From Pleomorphomonas sp. NRK KF1 (lineage in GTDB: Bacteria > Pseudomonadota > Alphaproteobacteria > Rhizobiales > Pleomorphomonadaceae), in NCBI RefSeq assembly GCF_023721755.1, contig NZ_JAMDLH010000006.1, forward strand, positions 186,001 to 250,000: 64,000 bases of DNA. Reading direction: 5' to 3'. Made by a program: the position numbers and the translations under genes. A model generated the notes under the pieces. It saw only the letters and a list, made by a program, of their open reading frames with translations, ran no database searches and was not told where the DNA came from. Each line of letters opens with the position of its first letter. Positions within the stretch are counted from its first letter, which is position 1. Of this stretch, positions 8,940 through 17,361 are shown one piece after another.

Positions 8940-9635
8940 ATGGCCAAGGTGATGATCGTCGAGGACGAAGAGGCAGTATCGCTGATGCTGCGCTACAACC
9001 TCGAAGCCGAGGGCTTCGAGGTGGAGCAGGCTTTCCGCGGCGACGAGGCCGATATTCGCCTCAAGGAGATCACCCCCGATCTGCTGCTGCTCGATTGGAT
9101 GCTGCCGGGTCTCTCAGGCATCGAACTTTGTCGTCGCCTCAGGGCGCGACCGGAAACCGAACGGCTGCCGGTGATCATGCTGACGGCGCGTGGCGAGGAA
9201 TCGGAACGGGTTCGCGGACTTGCGACCGGTGCCGACGATTATGTGGTGAAACCGTTCTCGGTTCCCGAGCTGATCGCCCGCGTCAAGGCAATGCTTCGAC
9301 GCGCCAAGCCGGAAGCCGTGTCCAGCCTGCTGATGGCCGGCGACATCGAGCTCGACCGCGAGACACGGCGCGTCCGCCGCTCGGCGCGCGAGATCCATCT
9401 CGGGCCGACAGAGTTCCGGCTTCTGGAGTTCCTGATGCAGTCGCCCGGTCGGGTGTTCTCGCGCGAACAACTGCTCAACGGCGTGTGGGGCCATGATGTC
9501 TATGTCGACGAACGCACCGTCGACGTGCACGTCGGCCGCCTCCGGAAATCGATCAACCGTGGCCGCGCCCGCGATCCGATCCGCACGGTCCGCGGTTCGG
9601 GCTACTCCTTCGACGAGAAGTTCGCCGCCAGCTAA
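8940..9635 (+). CDS. phoB: Phosphate regulon response regulator PhoB
   Basis: PhoB binds Pho boxes after phosphorylation by PhoR. The 231-residue protein has a receiver domain with phospho-acceptor Asp52 (LLLLDWMLPG), the conserved Thr and Lys (MLTARGEE, VVKPFSVPEL), and a winged-helix DNA-binding domain ending in RTVRGSGYSFDE. The ATG at 8940 is preferred over a start four codons earlier. It ends the cluster; its target box lies upstream of pstS. Confidence 0.96.
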   Translation: MAKVMIVEDEEAVSLMLRYNLEAEGFEVEQAFRGDEADIRLKEITPDLLLLDWMLPGLSGIELCRRLRARPETERLPVIMLTARGEESERVRGLATGADDYVVKPFSVPELIARVKAMLRRAKPEAVSSLLMAGDIELDRETRRVRRSAREIHLGPTEFRLLEFLMQSPGRVFSREQLLNGVWGHDVYVDERTVDVHVGRLRKSINRGRARDPIRTVRGSGYSFDEKFAAS

Positions 9636-9740
9636 GTCGTTCTTGTCATTCCAGGCTTGACGATCCCGTCCGCTTTTCTCGTTTACGCTTCGCGGCCCGA
9701 TGGTCTAGGTTCCCTTCCGTCATCCGAGAGGGAACCTGAA

Positions 9741-10946
9741 ATGCTGGCGGGCAAGCGCATTCTGATCGTCATTGGCGGTGGTATCGCCGCCTACAAGGTG
9801 CTTGAGGTGATCCGGCGCCTCAAGGAGCGTGGCGCCCAGGTCCGCGTGATCCTGACCCATTCGGGCAAGGAGTTCGTGACACCGATGACGGTCGGAGCGC
9901 TCTCGGGCGAGAAGGTGTTCAGCGACCTGTTCGACCCGACAGAAGAGCAGGACATCGGACACATCGTGCTGTCGCGCGACACGGACCTGATCCTGGTGGC
10001 GCCCGCCACCGCCAACCTCATAGCCCGCATGGCCAACGGCATTGCCGACGAACTTGCCACGGCCAGCCTGCTTGCCGCCGCCGCGCCGATCATCGTCTGC
10101 CCTGCCATGAACCAGCGCATGTGGGCGCACCCAGCCACTCAGCGCAATGCGGCACAGCTCGCCGCCGACGGTGTCCGCTTCATCGGTCCGGCAGAAGGAC
10201 GAATGGCCGAGCGCAACGAAACCGGTGTCGGCCGCCTGTCCGAACCGATGGAGATCGTTGCCGGCGTAGAGGCTTTCTTCGCCCAGGCGGAACAGCCAAA
10301 GCCGCTGGTCGGTCGGCACGTGCTCGTCACGTCCGGCCCGACCATCGAGCCGATCGACCCGGTGCGTTTCATCACCAATCGCTCCTCGGGAAAACAAGGA
10401 CATGCCGTTGCCGCCGCCGCCGCCCGCGCTGGCGCTCGCGTGACCCTGATCTCCGGTCCGGTCTCGATTCCCGATCCCAGTGGAGTCGATGTCGTTCGCG
10501 TTGAAACCGCGCAACAGATGTTCGAGGCCGTGTTTTCCGCCCTGCCGGCGGACGCTGCGATCATGGCCGCGGCCGTATCCGATTGGCGACCGACGAGCGT
10601 GGCGCACGAGAAGATCAAGAAAACGGCCGGCGACCCGCCGCCACTCCTGTTCGTCGAGAATCCGGATATCCTGGCGACGCTCGGCCATGGCGCTCAACGG
10701 CCGAAGATCGTCGTTGGATTCGCCGCCGAAACGACCTCCATAGAAGCCAATGCCGCCCGAAAGCTTGCGACCAAGGGCGCCGACTACATTGTCGCCAATG
10801 ACGTGTCGGCGACTGGCGGCGTGTTTGGCAGCGATGTCAACAGGGTCCGCATCCTGTCGAAGTCGGGTATGGATGTCTGGCCGACACTGTCCAAGGAAGA
10901 GGTGGCCGAGCGGCTGATTGCGCTGGTCGCCGATCGGCTACGCTGA
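9741..10946 (+). CDS. coaBC: Bifunctional phosphopantothenoylcysteine decarboxylase/phosphopantothenate-cysteine ligase
   Basis: CoaBC carries out two steps of coenzyme A synthesis: joining cysteine to 4'-phosphopantothenate, then decarboxylation. The N-terminal flavin decarboxylase half has GGIAAYKVLEVIRRL and the PAMNQRMW loop; the C-terminal ligase half has TSGPTIEPIDPVRFITNRSS and AAVSDWRP...KIKK. I use the ATG at 9741 (GAGGGAACCTGAA upstream; MLAGKRILIVIGG), which gives 401 residues, the usual size. An in-frame start 28 codons earlier is unlikely. coaE, the last step of the pathway, is in the window at 13996-14577. Confidence 0.95.
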   Translation: MLAGKRILIVIGGGIAAYKVLEVIRRLKERGAQVRVILTHSGKEFVTPMTVGALSGEKVFSDLFDPTEEQDIGHIVLSRDTDLILVAPATANLIARMANGIADELATASLLAAAAPIIVCPAMNQRMWAHPATQRNAAQLAADGVRFIGPAEGRMAERNETGVGRLSEPMEIVAGVEAFFAQAEQPKPLVGRHVLVTSGPTIEPIDPVRFITNRSSGKQGHAVAAAAARAGARVTLISGPVSIPDPSGVDVVRVETAQQMFEAVFSALPADAAIMAAAVSDWRPTSVAHEKIKKTAGDPPPLLFVENPDILATLGHGAQRPKIVVGFAAETTSIEANAARKLATKGADYIVANDVSATGGVFGSDVNRVRILSKSGMDVWPTLSKEEVAERLIALVADRLR

Positions 10947-10991
10947 TTTTCGATTCGCCCCCGCAACAAGCCAGCTTTTCTGAGGTTCTTC

Positions 10992-11438
10992 ATGATCGAG
11001 GTTGCTCTTTTACGTCTGCCGCATGCCAAGGACCTGCCGCTCCCCGCTTATCAGAGCGAGGATGCAGCCGGTCTCGATCTTCTGGCGGCCGTCGAAGAGC
11101 CCATGACCCTGCAACCACTCGGGCGCGCGTTGGTACCGACGGGTCTCGCCTTGGCACTGCCATCCGGTTATGAGGCGCAGGTTCGGCCGCGATCGGGGCT
11201 TGCAGCCAAACATGGCGTGACCGTGCTCAACTCACCCGGCACGATCGATGCCGACTATCGCGGTGAGATAAAGGTCATCCTGATCAATCTCTCCGACACG
11301 CCCTTCCCCATTGAACGCGGGGAGCGCATCGCCCAGATGGTGATCGCGCCGGTCAGCCGTGCCCGCCTCGTCGAAACGGACGCACTTGACGCGACGGTTC
11401 GAGGCGCCGGCGGCTTCGGGTCGACAGGTCGTTCCTGA
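10992..11438 (+). CDS. dut: dUTP diphosphatase
   Basis: Dut hydrolyses dUTP to dUMP, keeping uracil out of DNA and supplying dTMP synthesis. The 148-residue protein has the trimeric dUTPase motifs: [22 protein letters not shown], the catalytic-Asp block [14 protein letters not shown] and the C-terminal arm GGFGSTG. It follows coaBC by 45 bases; this coaBC-dut pairing is common in proteobacteria. Confidence 0.97.
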   Translation: MIEVALLRLPHAKDLPLPAYQSEDAAGLDLLAAVEEPMTLQPLGRALVPTGLALALPSGYEAQVRPRSGLAAKHGVTVLNSPGTIDADYRGEIKVILINLSDTPFPIERGERIAQMVIAPVSRARLVETDALDATVRGAGGFGSTGRS

Positions 11439-11588
11439 TGGAAGGGCAATTCATTCTCGCCTGCTCCTGAAGTGAGGAATCATTTTCCAATCCTATCGCT
11501 CGTTGCGACCTCGGTTGACTGGTGACGTTCTGCTGCCCTCGATAGAATGGGTCCAACTTCAGAAGGCCCGCACAACGAGGATTTTCCC

Positions 11589-12554
11589 ATGAGCGATCTT
11601 TCCCGCCGCGGTCGCGGCAAGATCTACGCCTCCATTACCGACACCATCGGCGACACGCCGCTTGTCCGTTTCGACAAGCTGGCCAAGGAGAACGGTGTCA
11701 AGGCGACCATTCTCGGCAAGCTCGAGTTTTTCAATCCCATCGCCTCGGTCAAGGATCGCATCGGTGTTGCGATGATCGAGGCGCTGGAGACGCAGGGAAA
11801 GATCAAGCCCGGCGAATCCACCCTGATCGAACCGACCTCGGGCAACACGGGTATTGCGCTGGCCTTCGTCGCGGCGGCCAAGGGCTACCGGTTGATACTG
11901 GTCATGCCGGAATCGATGTCTCTCGAGCGCCGCAAGATGCTGAAGCTTCTCGGTGCCGAGCTTGAACTGACCGAAGCCGCCAAGGGCATGAAAGGCGCCA
12001 TTGCCAGGGCCAACGAGTTGGCATCCACCATACCCGGCGCCATTATCCCGCAGCAGTTTGAGAACCCCGCCAATCCAGAGGTCCATCGCGTCAGCACTGC
12101 CGAAGAAATCTGGAACGACACCGAAGGCAAGGTTGACATCTTCGTTTCCGGCATCGGTACCGGCGGCACGATTACCGGCGTCGGCCGCGTGCTGAAGGAA
12201 CGCAAGCCCGAGGTGAAGGTGGTTGCCGTCGAACCGAACGAGAGCCCCGTGCTGTCGGGTGGCAATCCCGGACCGCACAAGATCCAGGGCATCGGCGCCG
12301 GTTTCGTCCCGTCGGTGCTCGACACCAAGGTTTATGACGAGATCCTGCCGGTCCCCTCGGAAGAGGCGCTCTCTACCGCTCGGCAGGTTGCGAAGCTCGA
12401 AGGCGTGCCGGTCGGAATTTCTTCGGGCGCGGCGCTGGCCGCGGCGATCAAGCTCGGTCAGAGGCCTGAAAACGCCGGCAAGACCATCGTGGTGATCGTG
12501 CCGTCCTTTGCCGAACGTTACCTGTCGACCGCCTTGTTCGAGGGGCTTGCCTGA
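11589..12554 (+). CDS. cysK: Cysteine synthase A (O-acetylserine sulfhydrylase)
   Basis: CysK makes cysteine from O-acetylserine and sulfide using PLP. The 321-residue protein has the PLP-lysine block [11 protein letters not shown], the substrate loop [11 protein letters not shown], the phosphate cup [11 protein letters not shown] and SSGAALAAA. The ATG at 11589 ([13 protein letters not shown]) is chosen over an upstream in-frame start. Its 3' end overlaps the end of the convergent Nudix gene by 37 bases. Confidence 0.95.
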   Translation: MSDLSRRGRGKIYASITDTIGDTPLVRFDKLAKENGVKATILGKLEFFNPIASVKDRIGVAMIEALETQGKIKPGESTLIEPTSGNTGIALAFVAAAKGYRLILVMPESMSLERRKMLKLLGAELELTEAAKGMKGAIARANELASTIPGAIIPQQFENPANPEVHRVSTAEEIWNDTEGKVDIFVSGIGTGGTITGVGRVLKERKPEVKVVAVEPNESPVLSGGNPGPHKIQGIGAGFVPSVLDTKVYDEILPVPSEEALSTARQVAKLEGVPVGISSGAALAAAIKLGQRPENAGKTIVVIVPSFAERYLSTALFEGLA

Positions 12555-13087
12555 TCGGCGTCCGCTTGAGCGAGCAGGGACGGAGCTTTTTCGGCGGTCG
12601 GTGCCTTCAGGGTGCCGGCCGCCTTCTTCTTGGCAAGATCGACGAAGAAGGCGAGGATGATGTCGCCAACCCCGGCATCCGAGATTAACGCCGCAGCATC
12701 GACCGGGTTGAAGAATCGCACTTCGCGCTGATCCTTTTCCTGCCAATGATCGAGTTGCCGTTCGACGGCCAGGGGAAAGACATCGACCAGGACCTTTTCC
12801 TGGCGCTTGGGAAACTGCTTCACATATGTGAAGCGACCAATGGACTTCGGGGCCGCGCTGCCGATCAGCCCAGCCTCTTCCATGGCTTCGGTTTCCGCGC
12901 TTTCGTGCGGCTTCAAGCCTTTGATCGGCCAGCCCTTGGGCAAGATCCAACGGCCGCTGTCGCGCGTGGTGATCATCACCACCTCGTAGCCCTCGGCCGT
13001 CAGACGATAGGGCAGGGCGGCGACCTGCCGGAACTTTTCGGGCGTCGCCTTAGCCACAACCGACCCTTTCGGAGACTTGATCACCAC
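12518..13087 (-). CDS. Nudix hydrolase (PKGWP type, degenerate Nudix box)
   Basis: The protein has the Nudix fold signature [20 protein letters not shown] followed by [10 protein letters not shown]. The Nudix Arg, usually seen as AREAxEEAG, is replaced by Thr (TEAMEEAG), so activity may be altered. The nearest annotated relatives of this form hydrolyse nucleoside or inositol pyrophosphates; the substrate is unknown here. I favour a GTG start at 13085-13087, because GGGAGG precedes it by 5 bases, giving 189 residues; a TTG at 13106-13108 would add seven. The tail (last 30 residues) is Ala/Lys-rich and overlaps cysK antisense. An 18-base perfect palindrome lies inside the gene at 12817-12834. 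Confidence 0.75.
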   Translation of the reverse strand: MVIKSPKGSVVAKATPEKFRQVAALPYRLTAEGYEVVMITTRDSGRWILPKGWPIKGLKPHESAETEAMEEAGLIGSAAPKSIGRFTYVKQFPKRQEKVLVDVFPLAVERQLDHWQEKDQREVRFFNPVDAAALISDAGVGDIILAFFVDLAKKKAAGTLKAPTAEKAPSLLAQADADQASPSNKAVDR

Positions 13088-13207
13088 AAGCGCCTCCCGT
13101 CCGTTCAAGCGGGTGGAACGAGCGCTGGGGCGCTCTATGACATAATTCGCCGGCTAAGGACAGCCTAACCGGGCAGCCCCGGTAAAATGCTGACCTGGCT
13201 GCGTTCG

Positions 13208-13927
13208 TCAGGCCGTTTCCGCTTGCTCGCCATTGTCGAGATAGGTGTTCCAGAGCGCCTTCTCTCCGATAGCCGCGATGAAGGCGACGTGCGCCTCCGC
13301 TTCAGCGACCGAAAGACGTGGAGGCAAGGGGGAAGGGCGCGGACGCAAGGCAACACGACCACCGACATCGCCGCTTGAGGCCGACTGCGCGGATACCGTC
13401 AGATCAAGGCCGGCCTGCCGGCCACCAGTCAACTCGAGATAGACTTCGGCCAGGAGCTCGGCATCAAGCAGAGCGCCATGCTTGATGCGCTTGGAGCGAT
13501 CGATACCGTAGCGGTTACACAATGCATCAAGGCTGGCTGGCGCTCCTGGATGCTTGCGACGCGCCATCATTAGCGTGTCGATGACCCGCTCGGGGCCGAA
13601 AGTCGAACGCCCGGACGCCTTCAGTTCGAAGTTGATGAACCCCATGTCGAAGCTGGCATTGTGAGCAACCAGCTGGGCCTCGCCGACAAAATCAACAAAG
13701 GCGTCGGCGACCTCCTCGAAGCGCGGCTTGTCGGCCAGAAACTCGTCGGACAACCCGTGGACGTCGAAGGCTTCCTGCGGGACCGACCGACCCGGATTGA
13801 TGTAGACATGGAAGTTGCGGCCGGTCGGGAAGCGATTGACCACCTCAACGCAGCCGATTTCAACAAGACGGTCGCCCGTCTTGGGATCGAGGCCAGTGGT
13901 TTCGGTATCGAAGACGATTTCACGCAT
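13208..13927 (-). CDS. dnaQ: DNA polymerase III epsilon subunit (3'-5' proofreading exonuclease)
   Basis: DnaQ proofreads for the replicative polymerase. The 239-residue protein shows ExoI (VFDTETTGLDP), ExoII (AHNASFDMGFINFEL) and ExoIII (KHGALLDAELLAEVYLEL) with the catalytic acidic residues, then a shorter Pro/Ser-rich C-terminal part expected to hold the clamp and polymerase contacts. It is last in the origin-proximal minus-strand run ppsR-maf-aroE-coaE-dnaQ, 68 bases after coaE. Confidence 0.95.
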   Translation of the reverse strand: MREIVFDTETTGLDPKTGDRLVEIGCVEVVNRFPTGRNFHVYINPGRSVPQEAFDVHGLSDEFLADKPRFEEVADAFVDFVGEAQLVAHNASFDMGFINFELKASGRSTFGPERVIDTLMMARRKHPGAPASLDALCNRYGIDRSKRIKHGALLDAELLAEVYLELTGGRQAGLDLTVSAQSASSGDVGGRVALRPRPSPLPPRLSVAEAEAHVAFIAAIGEKALWNTYLDNGEQAETA

Positions 13928-13995
13928 GGATGAATCCTGCCTGCCGGCGACAAGGATTTCAAGGAAATCCGGCCTGCTTGTCCCCCGGCAATTCC

Positions 13996-14577
13996 CTAGA
14001 GAAGCAGTTGACGGAGAATGGCCTCGACCGATGCCTTGGCCACATCGATACCGTTTCCGGAGGGGACGATGAAATCGGCTCGGGCTCTTTTGTCGGCGTC
14101 CGGCATTTGCCGTGCGAGAATTGCCTCGAGTCTTTCCGGCGTCATGCCGGGGCGGGCGAGCACGCGGGTTCGCTGCACCTCTGCCGGGGCCGACACCACG
14201 ACTATCTTGTCGACGTCGCCCTGGCGGCCGGTTTCAAAGAGAAGAGGGATGTCGAGCACCACAGCCGGCGCACCGGCGCGTCGATATCGTTCGACAAAGT
14301 CGTCTTCGGACCGTCGTACCGCTGGATGAACGATGGCTTCCAGCCTTTGGAAGGAATCGGCATCGCCGGAAAGGCACTCGGCCAGCCGGGCACGATCCAC
14401 CCGACCTCCCACAGTCGTTCCCGGAAAGGCTGCCTCGATGTCGTCGGCGAGCGAGCCTTCGTAAAGGGCGTGCACCGTCGCATCGGCATCGAAGACCGGC
14501 AGACCCGCTTGCCGGAACAGATCGGCGGTGGTGGTCTTGCCCATGCCGATCGAGCCGGTGAGGCCAATGACGATCAA
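13996..14577 (-). CDS. coaE: Dephospho-CoA kinase
   Basis: CoaE phosphorylates the ribose 3'-hydroxyl of dephospho-CoA, the final step of coenzyme A synthesis. The 193-residue protein has the P-loop GLTGSIGMGKTTTADLF, the CoA-domain segment DADATVHALY and the DIPLLFETG motif. The start overlaps the aroE stop by 4 bases, indicating coupling. Confidence 0.96.
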   Translation of the reverse strand: MIVIGLTGSIGMGKTTTADLFRQAGLPVFDADATVHALYEGSLADDIEAAFPGTTVGGRVDRARLAECLSGDADSFQRLEAIVHPAVRRSEDDFVERYRRAGAPAVVLDIPLLFETGRQGDVDKIVVVSAPAEVQRTRVLARPGMTPERLEAILARQMPDADKRARADFIVPSGNGIDVAKASVEAILRQLLL

Positions 14578-15392
14578 AGGTCGGCCTCAATCAAGGCTCG
14601 GAGGTCCGCTGTTACCGATGGCTGTTGACCGAACCAGCGCCTAAAGCCGGGAACCGCCTGGTGGAGCAGCATGCCGAGACCGTCGACGGTACGCAGGCCC
14701 CTCTCCGCGGCAGCGGTGAGGAAGGGTGTCATCAGGGGCACGTAGACGATGTCGGTCACCACGGCATTGGCCGGGACGACGTTCATGTCGAGGTCGATGA
14801 CCCCGTCTCCTTTCATGCCAAGCGAGGTGGTGTTGACGATGAATCCGGCCGTTGACGCGTATCGATTCGCTTCCGAAAGGACATCGGCATGTGCCCGCCC
14901 GGGATAGCGGGCCGCCAGAGCCTCGGCCCTCGATAGCGTACGGTTGACGATGCGTAGGCTGAAGCCGCGTTCGACCAGAGCGTCCACAACGGCAGCGGCG
15001 GCACCGCCAGCGCCAAGTACGAGCGCTTCGCCGGGCGTCTTGTCCCAACCCGGTGCGCGTTCATCAAGATTGGCGACAAATCCGCTTCCATCGGTATTGT
15101 CGGCGCAGAGAACGCCATCTTCGACCCACAGCGTGTTGGCCGCTCCAACGCGCTCGACAACGGGCTCGCGGTGGTAGGCGGCGCCGGCGGCGATTTCCTT
15201 ATAGGGAATGGTGACGTTGCCACCAGCCAGGTCGCTATCGGCAAAGTGGGCGAAGAAGTCACCGGCCCGCTCCGGCTCGATGGCGACGCGGCCATAGTCG
15301 CCTTCAATGCCGAACCGCTTCAACCAGTGACCGTGGATCAATGGCGAACGCGACTGGCTCACCGGCCAGCCGATGACGGCAGCGCGGATCAT
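14574..15392 (-). CDS. aroE: Shikimate dehydrogenase (NADP+)
   Basis: AroE reduces 3-dehydroshikimate to shikimate in aromatic amino acid synthesis. The 272-residue protein has the substrate-binding start GWPVSQSRSPLIHGHWL, the NVTIPYKE motif with the catalytic Lys, ADNTDGSGF, and the NADP-binding GAGGAAAAVVDAL. It overlaps maf upstream and coaE downstream by 4 bases each, so the three genes are probably co-translated. Confidence 0.95.
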   Translation of the reverse strand: MIRAAVIGWPVSQSRSPLIHGHWLKRFGIEGDYGRVAIEPERAGDFFAHFADSDLAGGNVTIPYKEIAAGAAYHREPVVERVGAANTLWVEDGVLCADNTDGSGFVANLDERAPGWDKTPGEALVLGAGGAAAAVVDALVERGFSLRIVNRTLSRAEALAARYPGRAHADVLSEANRYASTAGFIVNTTSLGMKGDGVIDLDMNVVPANAVVTDIVYVPLMTPFLTAAAERGLRTVDGLGMLLHQAVPGFRRWFGQQPSVTADLRALIEADL

Positions 15393-15976
15393 TGTTCGAT
15401 CATCCTTTCCTCACGCAGAAACTCGAGCAACGGCAAGAGAGGCAGACCAAGAATGGTGAAATGATTTCCTTCGATGGCCTCGAACAACTGAACGCCATAC
15501 CCCTCAAGCTGATAGGCACCCACCGAACCCAGCGCCGTATCGCCGACAACGGCGAGATAATGGCTGATGAAACGGGTGGTCAGAGGTCGCATGGTCAGCT
15601 TCGCGCTGTCGACGGCGCGATGGAGAACCTCACCATTGCGGGCGAGTGACAAGGCGGAATGAAGCTCATGGGTGCGACCGGAGAGACGAACAAGTTGCCG
15701 GTTGGCTTCCTCTCGGTCTCTGGGCTTATGAAGCCGCTCTTCGCCCAGCGACAGAGTCTGATCGGCGCCGATGACAAGATCACCGGGCCTGCGCAGGGAC
15801 ACCTCGACGGCTTTGACGTCGGCAAGTGCTTGCGCCACGTCTGCGGCGGATAGGCCGACAAGATCCTCTTCGATGAGGCGTTCATCGATGTCGGCCGGGA
15901 TCCTTTTGAAGATCAGGCCGGCGCTGGTCATGAGGGCAGAGCGAGCGGCGCTCGCCGATGCAAGTAAGAGGCTCAT
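15389..15976 (-). CDS. maf: Maf-like nucleoside triphosphate pyrophosphatase
   Basis: Maf proteins hydrolyse non-canonical or selected nucleoside triphosphates and are linked to septum control. The 195-residue protein starts LLLASASAARSALMTSAGL, a variant of the family's SxSPRR phosphate-binding start in which the PRR is replaced by AAR, and has VIGADQTLSLGEE, the conserved acidic motif. The gene lies 3 bases after ppsR and overlaps aroE. Whether it acts on UTP/dTTP or on modified pyrimidine nucleotides cannot be told from these motifs. Confidence 0.9.
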   Translation of the reverse strand: MSLLLASASAARSALMTSAGLIFKRIPADIDERLIEEDLVGLSAADVAQALADVKAVEVSLRRPGDLVIGADQTLSLGEERLHKPRDREEANRQLVRLSGRTHELHSALSLARNGEVLHRAVDSAKLTMRPLTTRFISHYLAVVGDTALGSVGAYQLEGYGVQLFEAIEGNHFTILGLPLLPLLEFLREERMIEQ

Positions 15977-15979
15977 CTT

Positions 15980-16837
15980 TCAACCGGCATCCGAAAAGGG
16001 CTCCAGCGCCTTGCCATACCGATGCTGATCCCAAAGGGCGAGGATGGCCGCGGCGGTTTCCTCGATCGACCGACGGGTGACATCGATCATCGGCCAGCCA
16101 TGCTCGGTGCACAGGCGTTTAGAGTAGAGAATCTCCTGAGCAATCGACGCCTTGTCGACATACGTCGAGTTCTGGTTCTGATCGGCGAGCGCCAGCAAGC
16201 GGTTCTGCCGAACATGCATGATGCGTTCCGCGGTGGCTATCAGACAGACCACCAGCGGCCGCCGCGCTGCGACGACCTTTTCGGCGATGGGTATGCCCGG
16301 CACCAGAGGTACATTGGCGGTGCGTATGCCGCGGTTGGCGAGATAGATCGATGTCGGCGTCTTCGACGTGCGGCTGATGCCGATCAGGATCACATCGGTT
16401 TCCTCGATGTCATCGGGCAGGGCGCCATCATCGTGGGCCAGGGTGAAGTTCAGTGCATCAATGCGCTTGAAGTAATCGGCGTCCATGGCGTGCTGGGCGC
16501 CCGCCTTGCCGATCGCCTGCACGTTGAAAAAAGATCGAAACACATCGAACACCGGGCGCAAGACGTCGATGCAGGGAATTGATGCTGCCTGGCAGGCTTC
16601 CTCCAGGCGCACGGCGAGGTCCTGCTGCACCAGCGTGTAGAGTACGATGCCCGGCGCCGCCTCGATGTCGGCGATGACGCGTTCAATATGCCGTACCGAA
16701 CGGACCAGGGGATAGATGTGTTCGATCGCCACCATCGACTCATATTGAGCGGTGGCCGCCCGGCCGACAGCAAGCAACGTCTCGCCGGTGGAGTCGGAGA
16801 CGAGATGGATATGGAAATAGGTCTGGCCCCGCTTCAT
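15980..16837 (-). CDS. ppsR: Pyruvate,phosphate dikinase / PEP synthase regulatory protein (DUF299)
   Basis: Members of this family are bifunctional kinase/pyrophosphorylases that switch PEP synthase or pyruvate,phosphate dikinase on and off. The 285-residue protein has the N-terminal block HIHLVSDSTGETLLAVGRA and the P-loop-like GISRTSKTPTSIYLANRG. It is the first gene left of the probable origin and reads away from it. In several alphaproteobacteria the origin lies between this gene and hemE, so the position is diagnostic. The regulated dikinase is not in the window. Confidence 0.92.
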   Translation of the reverse strand: MKRGQTYFHIHLVSDSTGETLLAVGRAATAQYESMVAIEHIYPLVRSVRHIERVIADIEAAPGIVLYTLVQQDLAVRLEEACQAASIPCIDVLRPVFDVFRSFFNVQAIGKAGAQHAMDADYFKRIDALNFTLAHDDGALPDDIEETDVILIGISRTSKTPTSIYLANRGIRTANVPLVPGIPIAEKVVAARRPLVVCLIATAERIMHVRQNRLLALADQNQNSTYVDKASIAQEILYSKRLCTEHGWPMIDVTRRSIEETAAAILALWDQHRYGKALEPFSDAG

Positions 16838-16945
16838 GGCCGGCGTACTCCGATGGACGGCGGAGCAGCATCTCAGATGAGACCAGGCTTGGCGAGCTCT
16901 TTTTTGCCATCTACGATCAAGGACTTGGCTGCATTCGATCGGTCA

Positions 16946-16954
16946 ATATCCACA
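16946..16954 (+). promoter_or_regulatory. DnaA box, one mismatch
   Basis: ATATCCACA differs from TTATCCACA only at the first base. It lies in the ppsR-proximal part of the probable origin. Confidence 0.5.
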
Positions 16955-17020
16955 GATCCGTCGTCGCCCCGTGGATGAGCGTGAACAAGAAGGGCCGGAA
17001 ATGGCGGCCTCGTCGACCCC

Positions 17021-17029
17021 TGTGGGTAA
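17021..17029 (-). promoter_or_regulatory. DnaA box, one mismatch
   Basis: The minus strand reads TTACCCACA, one change from TTATCCACA. A weaker copy of the same context (CCTGTGGGTG) is found about 60 bases further on. Confidence 0.5.
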
Positions 17030-17089
17030 GGCGCCAAACCGTCAACAGGCACACGAAAAACACCTCTCTCCTGCCGCCCCTGTGGGTGC

Positions 17090-17098
17090 TGTGCAAAA
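17090..17098 (-). promoter_or_regulatory. DnaA box, perfect consensus match
   Basis: The minus strand reads TTTTGCACA, which fits TTWTNCACA at every position. It lies 13 bases before the first CtrA-type box. Confidence 0.6.
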
Positions 17099-17111
17099 GC
17101 GAGCCTGATGC

Positions 17112-17127
17112 TTAACGGTTCATTAAC
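17112..17127 (+). promoter_or_regulatory. CtrA-type binding site (perfect TTAA-N7-TTAAC)
   Basis: TTAA at 17112-17115, seven bases, then TTAAC at 17123-17127. In Caulobacter, CtrA bound at such sites in the origin blocks replication in swarmer cells. The protein itself is not encoded in this window. Confidence 0.7.
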
Positions 17128-17146
17128 TTTTAGACGGTCATCCCCA

Positions 17147-17162
17147 TTAACCATTCGTTAGG
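17147..17162 (+). promoter_or_regulatory. CtrA-type binding site, one core mismatch
   Basis: TTAA at 17147-17150, seven bases, then TTAGG at 17158-17162, against the consensus TTAAC. It starts 35 bases after the perfect box, so two dimers could bind close together. Confidence 0.5.
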
Positions 17163-17190
17163 ACTTGCGGCATTCCGCCATCCGCTAAAG

Positions 17191-17199
17191 TTTTCCACG
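17191..17199 (+). promoter_or_regulatory. DnaA box, one mismatch
   Basis: TTTTCCACG differs from TTTTCCACA at the last base. It lies between the CtrA-type boxes and hemE. Confidence 0.5.
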
Positions 17200-17361
17200 A
17201 AAGCCACAGGCAAGCATCTCCTGCGTTCGCAACCGGAGTCTGGGAGGATCGTTCGAACGGTTCGGATTGTGGAGAGACGACAATCCCTGCTATCCCTCGG
17301 CAATAAGAAAAAGAAAATCTCTTCAAATAGGATTCTTGTCTTGGAAACGGCCGACCGTGCG

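Larger units (their letters stand above)
16838..17361. other. oriC: Probable chromosomal replication origin (oriC)
   Basis: This 524-base gap between the divergent ppsR and hemE genes is the location of the Caulobacter origin and of predicted Rhizobiales origins. It contains one perfect match to the DnaA box TTWTNCACA (minus strand, 17090-17098) and three one-mismatch copies (16946-16954, 17021-17029, 17191-17199). It also has a perfect and a one-mismatch CtrA-type box (17112-17127, 17147-17162), GANTC methylation sites at 17236 and 17331, and an A-rich tract at 17301-17330 that could unwind. Core genes on both sides read outward. Part of the region may also be the hemE leader. A rival site lies in the mnmE-mnmG gap. 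Confidence 0.8.

Noticed and set aside
17080-17089. CTGTGGGTGC as an additional DnaA box in the origin
   Set aside because: Three mismatches to the consensus; too weak to list.
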